From: Diplodia intermedia | Lineage: Eukaryota; Ascomycota; Dothideomycetes; Botryosphaeriales; Botryosphaeriaceae | DNA: 64,000 bases | Assembly: GCA_021495925.1 (NCBI GenBank) | Contig: JAKEKT010000010.1 | Coordinates: forward strand, 186,001-250,000 | Reading direction: 5' to 3' | Part shown: in pieces, positions 23,114-33,050 of the stretch | Position numbering within the stretch: the first letter of the stretch is position 1 | Layout of the letters: every line of letters begins with the position of its first letter | The notes under the pieces: model-generated | What the model was told of the DNA's origin: nothing | The model's input: only the letters and a program-made list of their open reading frames with translations | Database searches by the model: none | Translations under genes and position numbers: made by a program

Positions 23114-23906
23114 ATGGCTGCTCAGCCAAAGATCACTGTCTCTTTGAAAACACCACTCGACGAGAGCAAGGTCCTGATAGAGTCAGTCGAGGCATACGTC
23201 GAGAAGTACATGTCCCGTTATGACGCCAGCCATGACTTCGACCACATCCGCCGCGTGCTGGGGCTGGCAAAATACATTCTTGCCGAAACGCAAAAGAACG
23301 CGCAGGGCGTTTTAGACGAGACGGCAATCTATCTTGCTGCGTAAGACGACGCCCCCACTGTTTGTACAGGAGCGCTGGATCTAACGCGTGTGTCCCGCCA
23401 GGCTTGTCCACGACGTCGGTGACCACAAATACCTACAGCCTGGCGAAGATGCCGAGAAGCAGATTCTGGAAGTCTTGTTGGAGCGCGGAGCGTCGGCCGC
23501 GCTGGCATCCAAGGTGCATACAATCGCAAAAAACGTGTCCTACACGAACGAGATCAAGGACCCCGAAAAGGTTCGCGACGCGTTATTGGAGCACCCTGAG
23601 CTCGCCATCGTCCAGGATGCCGACAGGCTCGACGCCATTGGTGCAATTGGGGTTGGGCGATGTTTCGCTTTCGGAGCTGCGAAATCAGACCGGGGCATGC
23701 AAGGGGCGGTTGATCATTTCGAAGTCAAGTTGGAGAGGCTGGAGGCTATGATGAAGGTAAGCAATCATTGTTGCCATGCTGTCGCGCAAAGCACGAGCTG
23801 ATGTGAATAGACTGAAACGGGAAGACGTCTTGCAAAAGAAAGGACCGAACGGCTGAAGATATTCAGATCGTGGTGGGACGAGGAGCGTAGTTTTGCAGAC
23901 TTGTGA
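23114..23906 (+). CDS. HD-domain metal-dependent phosphohydrolase
   Basis: Three exons: 23114..23340, 23402..23756 and 23811..23906, giving 225 residues; introns of 61 and 54 nt. The HD-superfamily metal ligands are visible in order: HDFDHIRRV (first His), LVHDVGDHKY (the HD pair) and QDADRLDAIGAIG (last Asp). This is the small stand-alone type found across bacteria and fungi (YedJ/YpgQ-like), usually annotated as predicted nucleotide or phosphoester hydrolase. The true substrate is unknown. The end, RSWWDEERSFADL, is helical and charged. No targeting signal is seen, so I expect a cytosolic enzyme. The splice model is strong because each junction restores a family motif. Confidence 0.88.
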
Positions 23907-24519
23907 TGCGATTCTCCATGAGAGCCCGTTCATTCAACAAGCGGGCTGCAGATGGTAAAGGGATAGATAAGAGTGTCAGGGCTCGCGCATGTCTAAGCCG
24001 AGCGACGAGCCCCCGGCACCGTTAAGCCCGATCATTCTGAAGCAGAAACGATCAAAAGCCCTTATCTTTGCCTCTGTGTACGTAGCCTGCAAAGTAAGGT
24101 AGTGCGACAACGGCGAGCATGCTGATTTGACGCCGGCGGACGAACGGACGGACGGACGGTGTTTGAGGGGCACATGTTGGAATCTAGGGCGGTGCTATTT
24201 CTGCTGGCAGCAACAGTCAGCAGTCCCCGTCGCCGCACGCCAAGCCTTGCATCAGCTGCGGCCTTGAACCCCGGCTCCGCCGCTCCAGCGCATCAGTCCG
24301 CCGCCGCCGCCGCCTCCCTCTCGCTCTCCACCCTGCCAGCCCTACGCGCGCCTTCGCCTCCGCGCTCGCTCCTTCCTGCCGCCTACGCCGTTGATCCCGC
24401 TTCTCCCAGTGCTCTTCCAGTGCTCAGTCGCCCTCGAAGCCCGGTTCTCCACCCCGGCCACTGCTCCCCCGCCGCCGCACCTTCTCCCATGAACCAGTCC
24501 CGCGTTATCTAACCTCGCA
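23907..24519. other. Intergenic region upstream of the small membrane-protein gene
   Basis: About 610 bp. It contains a short GACG tandem run near 24143 (GACGAACGGACGGACGGACGG) and then a CT/CG-rich stretch that looks like promoter and leader sequence. An open frame at 24159..24512 is low in complexity and is not supported as a gene. Confidence 0.4.
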
Positions 24520-25053
24520 ATGTTCTGCCTGCGCAGCTGGATACCGATACTCTTCTTTCTGTAAGCACCCTCCTCTCCGCCACCGCCCGCACCGCCCTAA
24601 CCCTAGGCACGCAGCACCAACGCCTCGCCCGTCTACCTCGTCCTCTTCATCTCCGCCACGTATTTCCTGAACCGGCCCTGCGTCTACTGCAGCCTGCTCC
24701 TTGCGATCCTGGTCATCGCCCTCTTCGACTTCAACACCAGCTGGTTCGAGCCCAACGGTCGCTACCACCCGGACGCCGATGCCGTCTCCGCCGCCAATGA
24801 CTCTTACGTGCCGCCGTCGAATGCGTCCATGGCCCTCGACGTTGCTATGGAGACTGTGAGCCTGCTGGCGGGAACGGTGAACAATACGGCCGGCGCGCTG
24901 GTCTCGGCGGCCATGGACGGCATCAAGCGGAAGCGGGGCACACCCGATGCCGCTGCTCACGTCGCCGCCGGCGCCTCGGCGGACTGGGGAAAAGGTCTCT
25001 TCGCGAGGAAGGAGTGGAAGGTGCCCTGCATGGATGTCATCGTTCGGCTCTGA
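24520..25053 (+). CDS. Small predicted membrane protein, unknown function
   Basis: Two exons, 24520..24560 and 24615..25053, give 159 residues; the 54-nt intron has donor GTAAGC and acceptor ACGCAG. The start ATG lies in CTCGCAATGTTC. The N-terminal third is strongly hydrophobic with two close segments (IPILFFL and VYLVLFISATYFLN, then YCSLLLAILVIALFDF), consistent with a membrane hairpin. The rest is hydrophilic with NxS/T sites and ends in WKVPCMDVIVRL. I do not recognise the family. The intron restores one continuous membrane region, which supports the model, but a lineage-specific or mispredicted gene cannot be excluded. Confidence 0.55.
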
Positions 25054-26510
25054 GAAGCCCGCATTTCCTTTCCGGTGTATTTTTGGCAGAGAATGGGTTT
25101 GGATTCTCGGGTCGCTTTCCCCACTCGATCTGTCCGTCTTCGGATCTCGTTAGTATGGCGGTGCCAGGGTAGGGTTTAATCGGGACAATTGCGCGCAACA
25201 GGGATTTGCTCTGAGGGTTTGTGTTTACTCGGGTTTGCATAGCGTTGGCGTTCCGGGCCCGTGTTATGCCCCGTCTCATTCGGAGGACTTTCTCTGAAAT
25301 CTATTCTTTTGACACTTTTGTACAGTATCCGCTGAATGGAAGCTGCCGCTGATCCCGGCCAACTGATAAGCATGCTTACGGGGAGCACGGTTTCCAGACA
25401 AATTCTGACTCTGGCCGCCTCGGTTCTTGCTATGCCAGGTTTTGCTACAACTTTTGCTACAACTTTACCTAACGCAAGATGATGGCGGACGCGCGGGGGG
25501 CCCGCTCCCAAATCTCGAGCATGGCCGCGGCATGTGATAACGCCTCCTAGCGGTTGCTGACATACGCAGCTCACATCACTGAACACAAATGTCAATAATG
25601 CAACATGCGACTAAAAAATCTCGCTACTATCAAAGGAAAATTTGAACGTTGGACCGGCCTTCGCTCTTTAATATGTGCTGGGGCTGTTGAAGATAGAACC
25701 ATGCACTACCTGATGTTGCCTAAGAAATACGTTTGTTACGTAGAATATGAATTTAATGAATGACCTGGCAACTGTGGGAAGAGCATCGCAAGGAGGGATT
25801 GCTACTTGGGAGAGTAGTTGTAGAAGGAGGCACCTCGTCAATCACCTGCCAGCATGTTGCATCCTGAAGCAGTCCGGAGTAGTGACGTAGCCGCGAGTTC
25901 CTGATAGAAAGACCATAGATATTGCTGATGGAAAGAAGGAATCGCACAAGCAAGCGTCCACGCCTTCTTTTCCTGAGACAGTCGAAACTGACTGCTAGAA
26001 CATCTACCGAAGCCCATCCAACAGGCTCTTGCAATGGCTTGCGGGGATAGCATGTTTCTTCCTTCGCTTTCGAAAAGCATGTCCGTCAATAGTAAAGCTT
26101 CACTCTTTCAAAAAGCTCATATGTCTCGCATCGGCCCACCCCTCTCCAAAATAATAAGCCACGTACAAGTCGGCTAGTTCGAAGGTCTCCTGGTAGGCGC
26201 GCAGGTAGGCATAGACATCGTTACTGGTGAACTGCACGAGACAGAGACGGTGGTAGAAGCCGACAACATTTTGCGCTTGGAGCGAGTGGATGTAGGGGCG
26301 GGTGGAATGTGAAGGCGTGCACCTCGTGTCGTAGGTTGCCGGTCTGCTAGTTCTTGTTCTTTTCATTGTCTTTGCTGTCCTTGTTGTTGCCGCCGTGGCC
26401 GTGGCCGTTGTCGCTGTCTGTGTTGAATTTTTGAATTTGTCCCAGGTCTGCTTTGCGGATGTATGGTCAAGGACGTTGATTTGGACGTTGAAGGCGCAGC
26501 GAGCGTAGAC
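25054..26510. other. Gene-poor region, AT-richer, with uncertain minus-strand frames
   Basis: After the 3'-UTR of the small membrane protein, the sequence becomes AT-richer (about 25560-26100). Two minus-strand frames (26100..26366 and 25838..26089) look somewhat protein-like, for example FTSNDVYAYLRAYQETFELA and SPQAIARACWMGFGRC. They may be further exons or remains of the gene at 26511..26914, but I cannot join them with convincing splice sites. Confidence 0.3.
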
Positions 26511-26914
26511 TTAAGCTTTGACGAAGAATTCCGCCTTGCGTTGTTCGAGATCTATGTCCTCTTGGAGCTCGTGCGTGAGGTTCGCGTCGAGTTCGTAAGT
26601 GCAAAGGCGGTTTTCGACGTCCTTTTTCCAAGCACTCCGCTGGTCCTGGCTCTCCAGCTTGTCTAGAGCAGAAAGCTCGGAACAGGCCTCGTAGGTGTCA
26701 TCGTATTCGAAAACGGATACCAAGAGGAGGTTCTGCGGGTGAGCAGGTTGGATGAGAGTGCGACCAGAAGAATGCCCTTGCAGTAAGGAGGCGGACCTAC
26801 AGAAGTGAATATAGCAAGCACAATCTCCGACTGGACCAGGCTAAGAGGGCGGCTCGCAAAGTATTGCAAAAGAAAGGGGGGACGGTGGAAGCGCCCACCT
26901 GGACATGAATGCAT
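26511..26914 (-). CDS. Hypothetical protein, doubtful two-exon model
   Basis: Minus-strand exons 26914..26801 and 26732..26511 join through a 68-nt GT-AG intron (GTAGGT...CCGCAG) in phase 0, giving 111 residues. The joined text runs SLVQSEIVLAIFTS into NLLLVSVFEYDDTYEACSE and then a Glu/Asp/Lys-rich helical part ending in AEFFVKA. It has no known motif. In favour: the junction makes one smooth amphipathic segment. Against: short length, no family match, and a possible continuation downstream. It could be a partial gene, a pseudogene or chance. Confidence 0.3.
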
Positions 26915-27353
26915 AGTATATCTGCGAACAAGGGCATCCGGATTAGAGCATTAATTGGCCCGCCTTGTTGCAATAACTGACCTCATGGAAACCCAACTTA
27001 GCACCCACACAGCTTTCACCACTGAAAAGACACATACGAAGTGTTTTCTGCACTCCCAAAGCCGTCTAATTCAAGCCATTGTGGCCGTCTATGGTCTATT
27101 TCAGCGGGGACCCCAACGCCTTGCAAATGCTTGCGTATGCACGCGAGAGAAAAGTCAAGAAAAGGGGGAAACCCAAGAAGCAGAAGCAACCGGAAAGAGA
27201 GCTACAGTAGCACAAACTCCGCTGGTCCCCGCTGGGCAGTCAAAAATGCGTCATTCTCCAGAGGTTGCTCATTCGCTCTTGGCGCCGTCGTTATTTTAGG
27301 CGCAGATATATACCAACATGAAAGGCCAAGACGGGGAAGGGTCAGACAAGATC
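26915..27353. other. Intergenic region downstream of the dicarboxylate carrier gene
   Basis: About 440 bp containing the 3'-UTR of the carrier gene (minus) and purine-rich text (GAGAGAAAAGTCAAGAAAAG). No further feature seen. Confidence 0.4.
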
Positions 27354-28575
27354 TTACGACTCGATGTCCTTGAGCTTTCGGTAGAGCTTCTTGTGCTGTT
27401 CCAGGAAAAGGAAGGTTGCGATAGTGTGCGGGCCTAGGCGGATAAAGCTGGGGACCCAGCCACGGAACATCCAGCCAAAGCCCTCGGCGCGGTTGACGTC
27501 GATGAGCAGCTTCACCAGGCTCTTACTCTCGCCATGGGCACTCATAACGCGAGTCTTGATCACGTCCACTGGAGAGCAAACAGTTGTGGCGACGAAACCA
27601 GCAGCAAAACTGGCGGTGAAGTGGGTGCCCAGGCCGTCCTGGAGCGGGGTGTACTCCAGAATGGCGCTCTTGAAGCCGTCGTACGAGGCCAGTTGCGAAG
27701 CGGTCATCAGCACGGCACGCATGCTGTTGGGCCAAACACCGCGGAACAGGCTCTTTGCGCCCTCCTCGCGCGTCATCCGGATCAGGCCATCAAAGGCGTT
27801 CTTGTAATTACGGCGTTTGGCAGGGGGCAGGGCAGCGTCGTGCTGCATGCGGACGTTCAGCACATCGGCCGGGTTGCCGACAATGCCACCCAAAAAGCCG
27901 GAGGCGGAGGAGATGGCGATCAAGGTGGGCATGGAGGGTTTCGAAGTGGAAGTGGTCAGGGACGTCTTCAGTTGCTCATAAATGCCGAAGCGGGTTGTGC
28001 TGTAGGTGATCTGGCGAAGGAGAGAGGCAGACAGCTGCACTGCAAGTTAGTCCAACAGGCTTCTGTGCGGCGGACTGGGGCGGAGAGCTGGTGAAGTGGT
28101 CCACGGGGTTGTGGTCGGTCGGGCGAGTGTCCGGCGCAAACAGGAGCCTCCTGAGATCTGCTCTGCCCAGCTCTCACGCCATGGCTGGCGAAGTGGTAAC
28201 ATACCCCGCGGTACAGGCCAGTCACACCGTCGGTCTTGGCGACGTGGACGAACATCTGCAGCATGTTCTTCCTGGCGCCATCGTGCGGCTGTGTCTGGAG
28301 GCGGACCTGCAGGCATTGCGTGAGCGGGAGCTGCGATGGAGGCGGTGGCAGCCGTCATACCTTGACTGTGGTGTCGCAGAGTTAGCCCGAGCCGCCAGCC
28401 GCCGGTACCTGGCGCAGCACTCACCGAGGTCGAGCGGATGTGTCACTCCGGCCGCAAAGGAGCTCGCGGAACCGCCAAACCAGAAGGGATAGTGAATCGC
28501 CGCCTTCTGCATGTCCTTGCTCTTGGCCGTCTCCAGGGCAGCGGCCGCATTGGCGGCGGTGGTGGTCGTCGCCAT
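27354..28575 (-). CDS. DIC1: Mitochondrial dicarboxylate carrier (SLC25A10/Dic1 type), with a 5-nt microexon
   Basis: Inner-membrane carrier exchanging malate or succinate for phosphate or sulfate. Minus-strand exons: 28575..28425, 28365..28361, 28306..28205 and 28034..27354, giving 312 residues. All three carrier signatures are present: HPLDLVKVRLQ, NPADVLNVRMQ and SPVDVIKTRVM. The text GLSASLLRQITYSTTRFGIYE and NVRMQHDAALPPAKRRNY is typical of Dic1 rather than other carriers. The first signature can be read only if a 5-nt exon (TCAAG, flanked by AG and GT) is included between introns of 59 and 54 nt. The third intron is 170 nt, long for this window. I used Met 28575; an in-frame Met at 28668 would add a Pro-rich leader. 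Confidence 0.93.
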
Positions 28576-28885
28576 GCTGGGCGGCAGATGTTCTCCAATC
28601 TGCACGGTAGTGGTAGGCGGAGGAGGGGACAGCAAAGGCGGAGAAGGCGAAAGGGTCCGGGGAGACATGGACGAGCGAGAGCGCAATGGGTGACGGGGTC
28701 CACTTGGTGATTTCAGGGCCCAGCCAATCGTCAGCCAAGGCTTTTTTTCGCCGGCGTTTGTTTTGGCCGCCGCCCACACCGCCCCGGCCTAGTGCTGGCC
28801 GACCACGCGACCGCGCCCCAAGCGCACCCGCGGCCGATCTCCAACTTCCAAAGCGGCTCCCTCCGCTCCCCAGAACCCGCCCAAG
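28576..28885. promoter_or_regulatory. Bidirectional promoter of DIC1 and MSF1
   Basis: Two nuclear genes for mitochondrial proteins diverge across 310 bp. The shared region is GC-rich, contains CCACCGCC-like repeats and no obvious TATA box. Joint control of the pair is an inference from spacing. Confidence 0.45.
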
Positions 28886-30531
28886 ATGAGGTTGCCCGTG
28901 GCTCTGCACCATCTGCGCGCGCCAATTGCGTCCGCCCGGCCCGCTCTGCTGGCTGGCCGCTTCGCCGCCTGCCGATGGTCGTCGTCTGCCGCAGGTATGT
29001 CTGATTTTCCCGTCTTTGGCCGGAAAGCCGTAGTTTTATTCGCGTAGAGCTGCCAAGCCGAACATCCCTTCTCTGCAACAGTCACACCTCTGACCTTGCA
29101 CCAGGGCAGGCTTCGAAAAGCATAACGGTAGAAGGCCGCGCATATCAAACAGATGAATGGATGAACACTCCTCCAAGCATCCTCGATTCTGTTTCCAGGC
29201 GGTTGCATCTCCAGCCAGACCATCCCATCGCCATCACCCGCCAACTGATCGAGTCGCGCTTCCCGGGCTACCACTACCACAACGACCTCTTCCCCATTGT
29301 CAGCGTGCATCAGAACTTTGACTCTCTCGGCTTCCCCGCCGACCACCCGGGCCGCAGCCGCAGTGACACCTATTACATCAACAAGGACACCGTCTTGCGC
29401 ACCCACACATCGGCACACCAAGCCGACATCTTCCGCGCCAACACCTCTCCCGGCTATCTCATCTCTGCCGACGTGTACCGCCGCGATGCCATTGATCGGA
29501 GCCATTACCCGGCTTTCCACCAGATGGAGGGCGCCATGACCTGGCACACGACAAACTTTGACGGCCACGCTACTCTCGCCGACCGCATCTGGGCAGACGT
29601 TGAGAAGCTCCCCAAACACGACATCTACGTTGAAGATCCCAACCCTACTACCCACCCGGAGCGCAACCCTCTCCAGCCAGACCATGACGCTGCAGCGGTG
29701 GATGCCGTCGCTACGCATCTGAAGCGCAGCCTCGAGAACGTCGTCGTGGAAATTTTCGCCCAGGCGCGTAATGCTGCCGCTTCGGCCGCTGCATCCCCCG
29801 CCGTTGCCGCAGAACTCGCCCAAGAAGCCGAAGAGCCTCTCCGCGTCCGCTGGGTGGAGGCATATTTCCCCTTCACCTCTCCGTCCTGGGAGCTCGAGGT
29901 CTTCTGGCAAGGAGACTGGCTCGAGGTCCTAGGATGCGGCGTCATCCAGCAAACCATCCTTAACAACGCCGGCGTCCCAGACCGCATCGGCTGGGCCTTC
30001 GGCATCGGCATCGAGCGCATCGCCATGCTGCTCTACTCCATCCCGGACATCCGCCTGTTCTGGAGCCAGGACCCCCGCTTCCTCAACCAATTCAAGCGTC
30101 CCGTCGAAGATGCGATTGACAAGGCGACTGGTCTCAGGGACTGGGGCATTACCCGCTTCCAGCCCTTCTCAAAATACCCGGCCTCGCCTAGGGACGTCTC
30201 GTTCTGGCTGCCCGGCAAGGTGAAAAGGGAGGACCTTGACAAGTGGACGATACCCAGCGCTGCAGGTGGACTCATCGCGCCGGAGCAGGATGGCGTGCCG
30301 GCATTTTACGAGAACGACGTGATGGAAGTTGTGCGCGAGATCGCGGGTGACGTAGTCGAGGACGTAAAGCTAATCGACATGTTCGTGCACCCAGGGAAGA
30401 TGCGCAAGAGCTTATGCTATCGCGTCATCTACCGCAGCTTGGAGCGCACGCTCACGGGCGATGAGGTGGCGGATATGCAGAAACAGGTGAGGAAGCGGCT
30501 GGTCAAAAAGTTCGGCGTGGAGCTGAGGTAA
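28886..30531 (+). CDS. MSF1: Mitochondrial phenylalanyl-tRNA synthetase
   Basis: Monomeric class II synthetase that charges mitochondrial tRNA-Phe. Two exons, 28886..28994 and 29105..30531, give 511 residues; the 110-nt intron joins SSSAAG to QASKSITVEGRAYQTDEW. The start gives a presequence rich in Arg and Ala without acidic residues (MRLPVALHHLRAPIASARP). Motif 2 is seen in DVYRRDAIDRSHYPAFHQME and motif 3 in GWAFGIGIERIAMLLY. The C-terminal FDX-ACB anticodon-binding domain begins around FQPFSKYPASPRDVSFWLP and ends in RKRLVKKFGVELR. A moderate Ala-rich insert (AQARNAAASAAASPAVAAE) sits in the catalytic domain. Lengths and order match fungal homologues. Confidence 0.96.
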
Positions 30532-31563
30532 GGTGAGGGAGAGATCTGTATGACTAGCGCCGTGTATATACCAGAATCAAAGACACCTCCTATCCGAGCG
30601 ATTCCCTGCAGCCGCCATGGCCGCATATCCTCTTCCTTCAGCTACTGGGCAGTGTATGCTATTTCTAGGCTTTAGTGCTGTTCAGATTTGTAGTCAATAC
30701 ACGTCACCTCATCCACCTACCCATATTGTCACGTCTCTGAACCCTCCTGTTCTGCTTTTTTTTTTCTTTCATACTATCTTATTCTGACTTCTACGTCCTA
30801 TCATCCTATCGTAGCTTTTCATGTTCGTCCGTACCCTGATCCTTGCACCCTTCCTCTCACTATATCTCCTGTGGGACCAACACCGGTTAAGCCTCACGAC
30901 CGTATGCCTCTTTCTTCACTGATGTTTAGCTCGAAACTGCACGATCCACGCGACGCGCTCTTGCCAGCCACTACGCCAAGGCCTCCAATTCAGAGGGCTC
31001 GGTTTTGTATCGCGACCTGGTTCCCAATCCCCCACCGAGGTAGCTAGTTTCTTCATCAGCCAGGCTACCAACGCCAATCCCCCGCCTCCTCGGGGAAGCG
31101 AATCAGATTACCGGGTCACCGTGGAGGATCGACCGCGTTACTGCAGGTAAGGCCCAGAAGAGGAAAATAAACGCTGACTTGATCGTCCGATTGACTGATC
31201 CGCGACAGAGGATCAAAATGGCCGGCGTAAGCACTTAATTTCCACGGGTTGTCTCGCTTCGCTCATGATCCATTCTGACTGAGAGCGCTAGCATGGATCA
31301 CGACCAGTGGTATACACACAGGTAAGACATTGGTGTGAACTGGCACATGAGCATAAGCGTAAGCAGAGGTTCTGGACTGTTTGATCTCGTTGAATTCGTC
31401 ACTACTACGGTATATGATTATGAAAAGAGGCCGTGTCAGCAAAGGCAGCCGCCGTCACATTCAACCAAGCAGATTGCTGGTTCCCCCATTTCGCCTCCTT
31501 CCAATTTGGGTGTATCATCTTGTTTTCGTGGTTGTTTTTTTTCTTTTCCTTAAGTCGAAAGAT
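30532..31563. other. Intergenic region with a cluster of splice-like signals and a possible tiny gene
   Basis: About 1 kb. It has a T10 run near 30760, then a GC-rich part open in all three plus frames. From about 31150 there are three good intron-like segments: 31150..31208, 31227..31291 and 31322..31366. They flank exon-like pieces of 18 and 30 nt with an ATG at 31218 in the context ATCAAAATGGCC. The spliced frame from that ATG would be only 18 codons. See the findings. Confidence 0.3.
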
Positions 31564-33050
31564 TTACACCTTCTTCTTCAGGTACAGAGACTGCACGTTG
31601 CAGTACGCCTTCAGACCGCCCAGGCCCCACTCGTAACCGATGCCGCTCTCCTTGTGGCCGCCGAAGGGGGCGTTGGGGTCGAGCTCGAGGTGGGTGTTGA
31701 TCCACACGCTGCCGGCGTCGAGCTGGCGGGCGATGCGCTCGGCCTGGGCGAGGTCGCTGCTCCACACGGACGCGCCGAGGCCCATCTTGGTGTCGTTGGC
31801 GCGGTGCACGACGTCGCTCTCGTCGCTCCACTTGAGCAGCGGTACGATGGGGCCGAACGGCTCCTCGGTGACGATCCTGCTGGTCTCGGCCGGGTTGTCG
31901 ACGATGGTCGGCGTGATGAAGTAGCCGCCCGACTTGTCGTTGACGCCGCCCAGCGCCACCTTCATGTTCTGCTCGTGCACGTCCTGGAAGAAGCCCTTGA
32001 CCCGCTCGTACTGCATCGCGTTCTGCACCGGGCCCAGGAAGGTGTTGGAGTCGGCGCCGTTGCCCAGCACCAGTGTCTTGGTGTGCTCGACGCACGCCTT
32101 GAGGAACTCGTCGTAGATCTTCTCGTGCACGTAGATGCGCTTGATGGCCAGACAGATCTGGCCGGAGTTGAGGAATGCCAGCGTCGCCACCTTGGCCGCC
32201 GTCGAGGGAATGTCGACGTCCGAGCACACGATGGCTGGGTCCTTGCCACCCAGCTCAAGCGTCACGCGCTTCAGTGTCTTGGACGCAGACTCCATGACCC
32301 TCTTGCCCGTCGCCGTCGAGCCGGTGAAGGAGATCTTGGCCGGACCCGGGTGTGCCGTAAGCCACGGGCCCAGGTTGTCGTCGCCCGACAGCGTCTGAAT
32401 GACGCCCGGCGGGAAGAAGCGGGTGGCCAGCTCAACCAGCTTGAGATCGCAGTAGGGCGTGAAGGGCGACGGCTTAATGATGATGGGGTTGCCCGTCATG
32501 AGCGAGGGGCCGATCTTGCCGCAGGCCAGCATAATAGGGAAGTTCCACGGCACGATGCCAACGACGACGCCCAGAGGGGTGTAGCGGGTGATTGTCCTCT
32601 TCTCGTCATCCTCGCTCACTTGCTCCTCCTTGAGCTCCATGTCGGCGAAGGTGTGCAGGTACAGAGCGGCAGTCTCAATCTCGTTCAGTGCCATGGGGAC
32701 CTGGGCACTTCGGGTCAGTACGTGGCTAGGTTTGGAGGACAAAAGTATCATACAGGCTTGCCCTGCTCCCTCATGAGCAACTGGGCGAACTCATCCTTGT
32801 AGGACAGGAAGGCGTCAGCGAAGGCGTGGACAGCCTTGCCGCGCTCCGCCCACGTCGTCTTCTTCCACGACTTGAACGCCTCCTGGGCGGCCTCTACTGC
32901 GGCGTCGACGTCCTTGGGAGTGGCGACGGGAACATCGTACAAGGGCTCAAGAGTGGCCGGGTTGATTCCCTGGCGCACCTTGTCGGTGCTGGTGGACTTG
33001 CCATTGATGATGTTGTGGAAGGTGGTGAAGTCAAGCTTGGGGGCAGCCAT
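31564..33050 (-). CDS. NAD(P)-dependent aldehyde dehydrogenase
   Basis: Oxidises aldehydes to carboxylic acids. Two minus-strand exons, 33050..32754 and 32700..31564, join through a 53-nt GT-AG intron at GKP|VPMALNEIETAA, giving 477 residues. Catalytic marks are in place: VPWNFPIMLACGKIGPSL for cofactor binding with its conserved Asn, Glu in VTLELGGKDPAIV, and Cys in FLNSGQICLAIKRIYVHE. The C-terminal EEPFGPIVPLLKW and PFGGHKESGIGYEWGLGG are typical. The length is near that of short single-domain ALDHs. There is no presequence and no clear peroxisomal signal (the end is YLKKKV), so the cytosol is likely. The substrate cannot be told from sequence. A long plus-strand frame across this gene is only its shadow. 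Confidence 0.95.

Noticed and set aside
24143..24163. Short GACG tandem run
   Set aside because: Only about four units in non-coding DNA; too short to be called a functional repeat.
24159..24512. 117-codon plus-strand frame before the small membrane protein
   Set aside because: Ala/Pro/Ser-rich low-complexity text; better explained as leader and promoter of the next gene.
28789..29910. 373-codon minus-strand open frame
   Set aside because: Antisense to the mitochondrial phenylalanyl-tRNA synthetase, whose motifs are unambiguous.
31381..32802. 473-codon plus-strand open frame
   Set aside because: Antisense to the aldehyde dehydrogenase; the His/Ala/Val-rich translation is typical of shadow frames.
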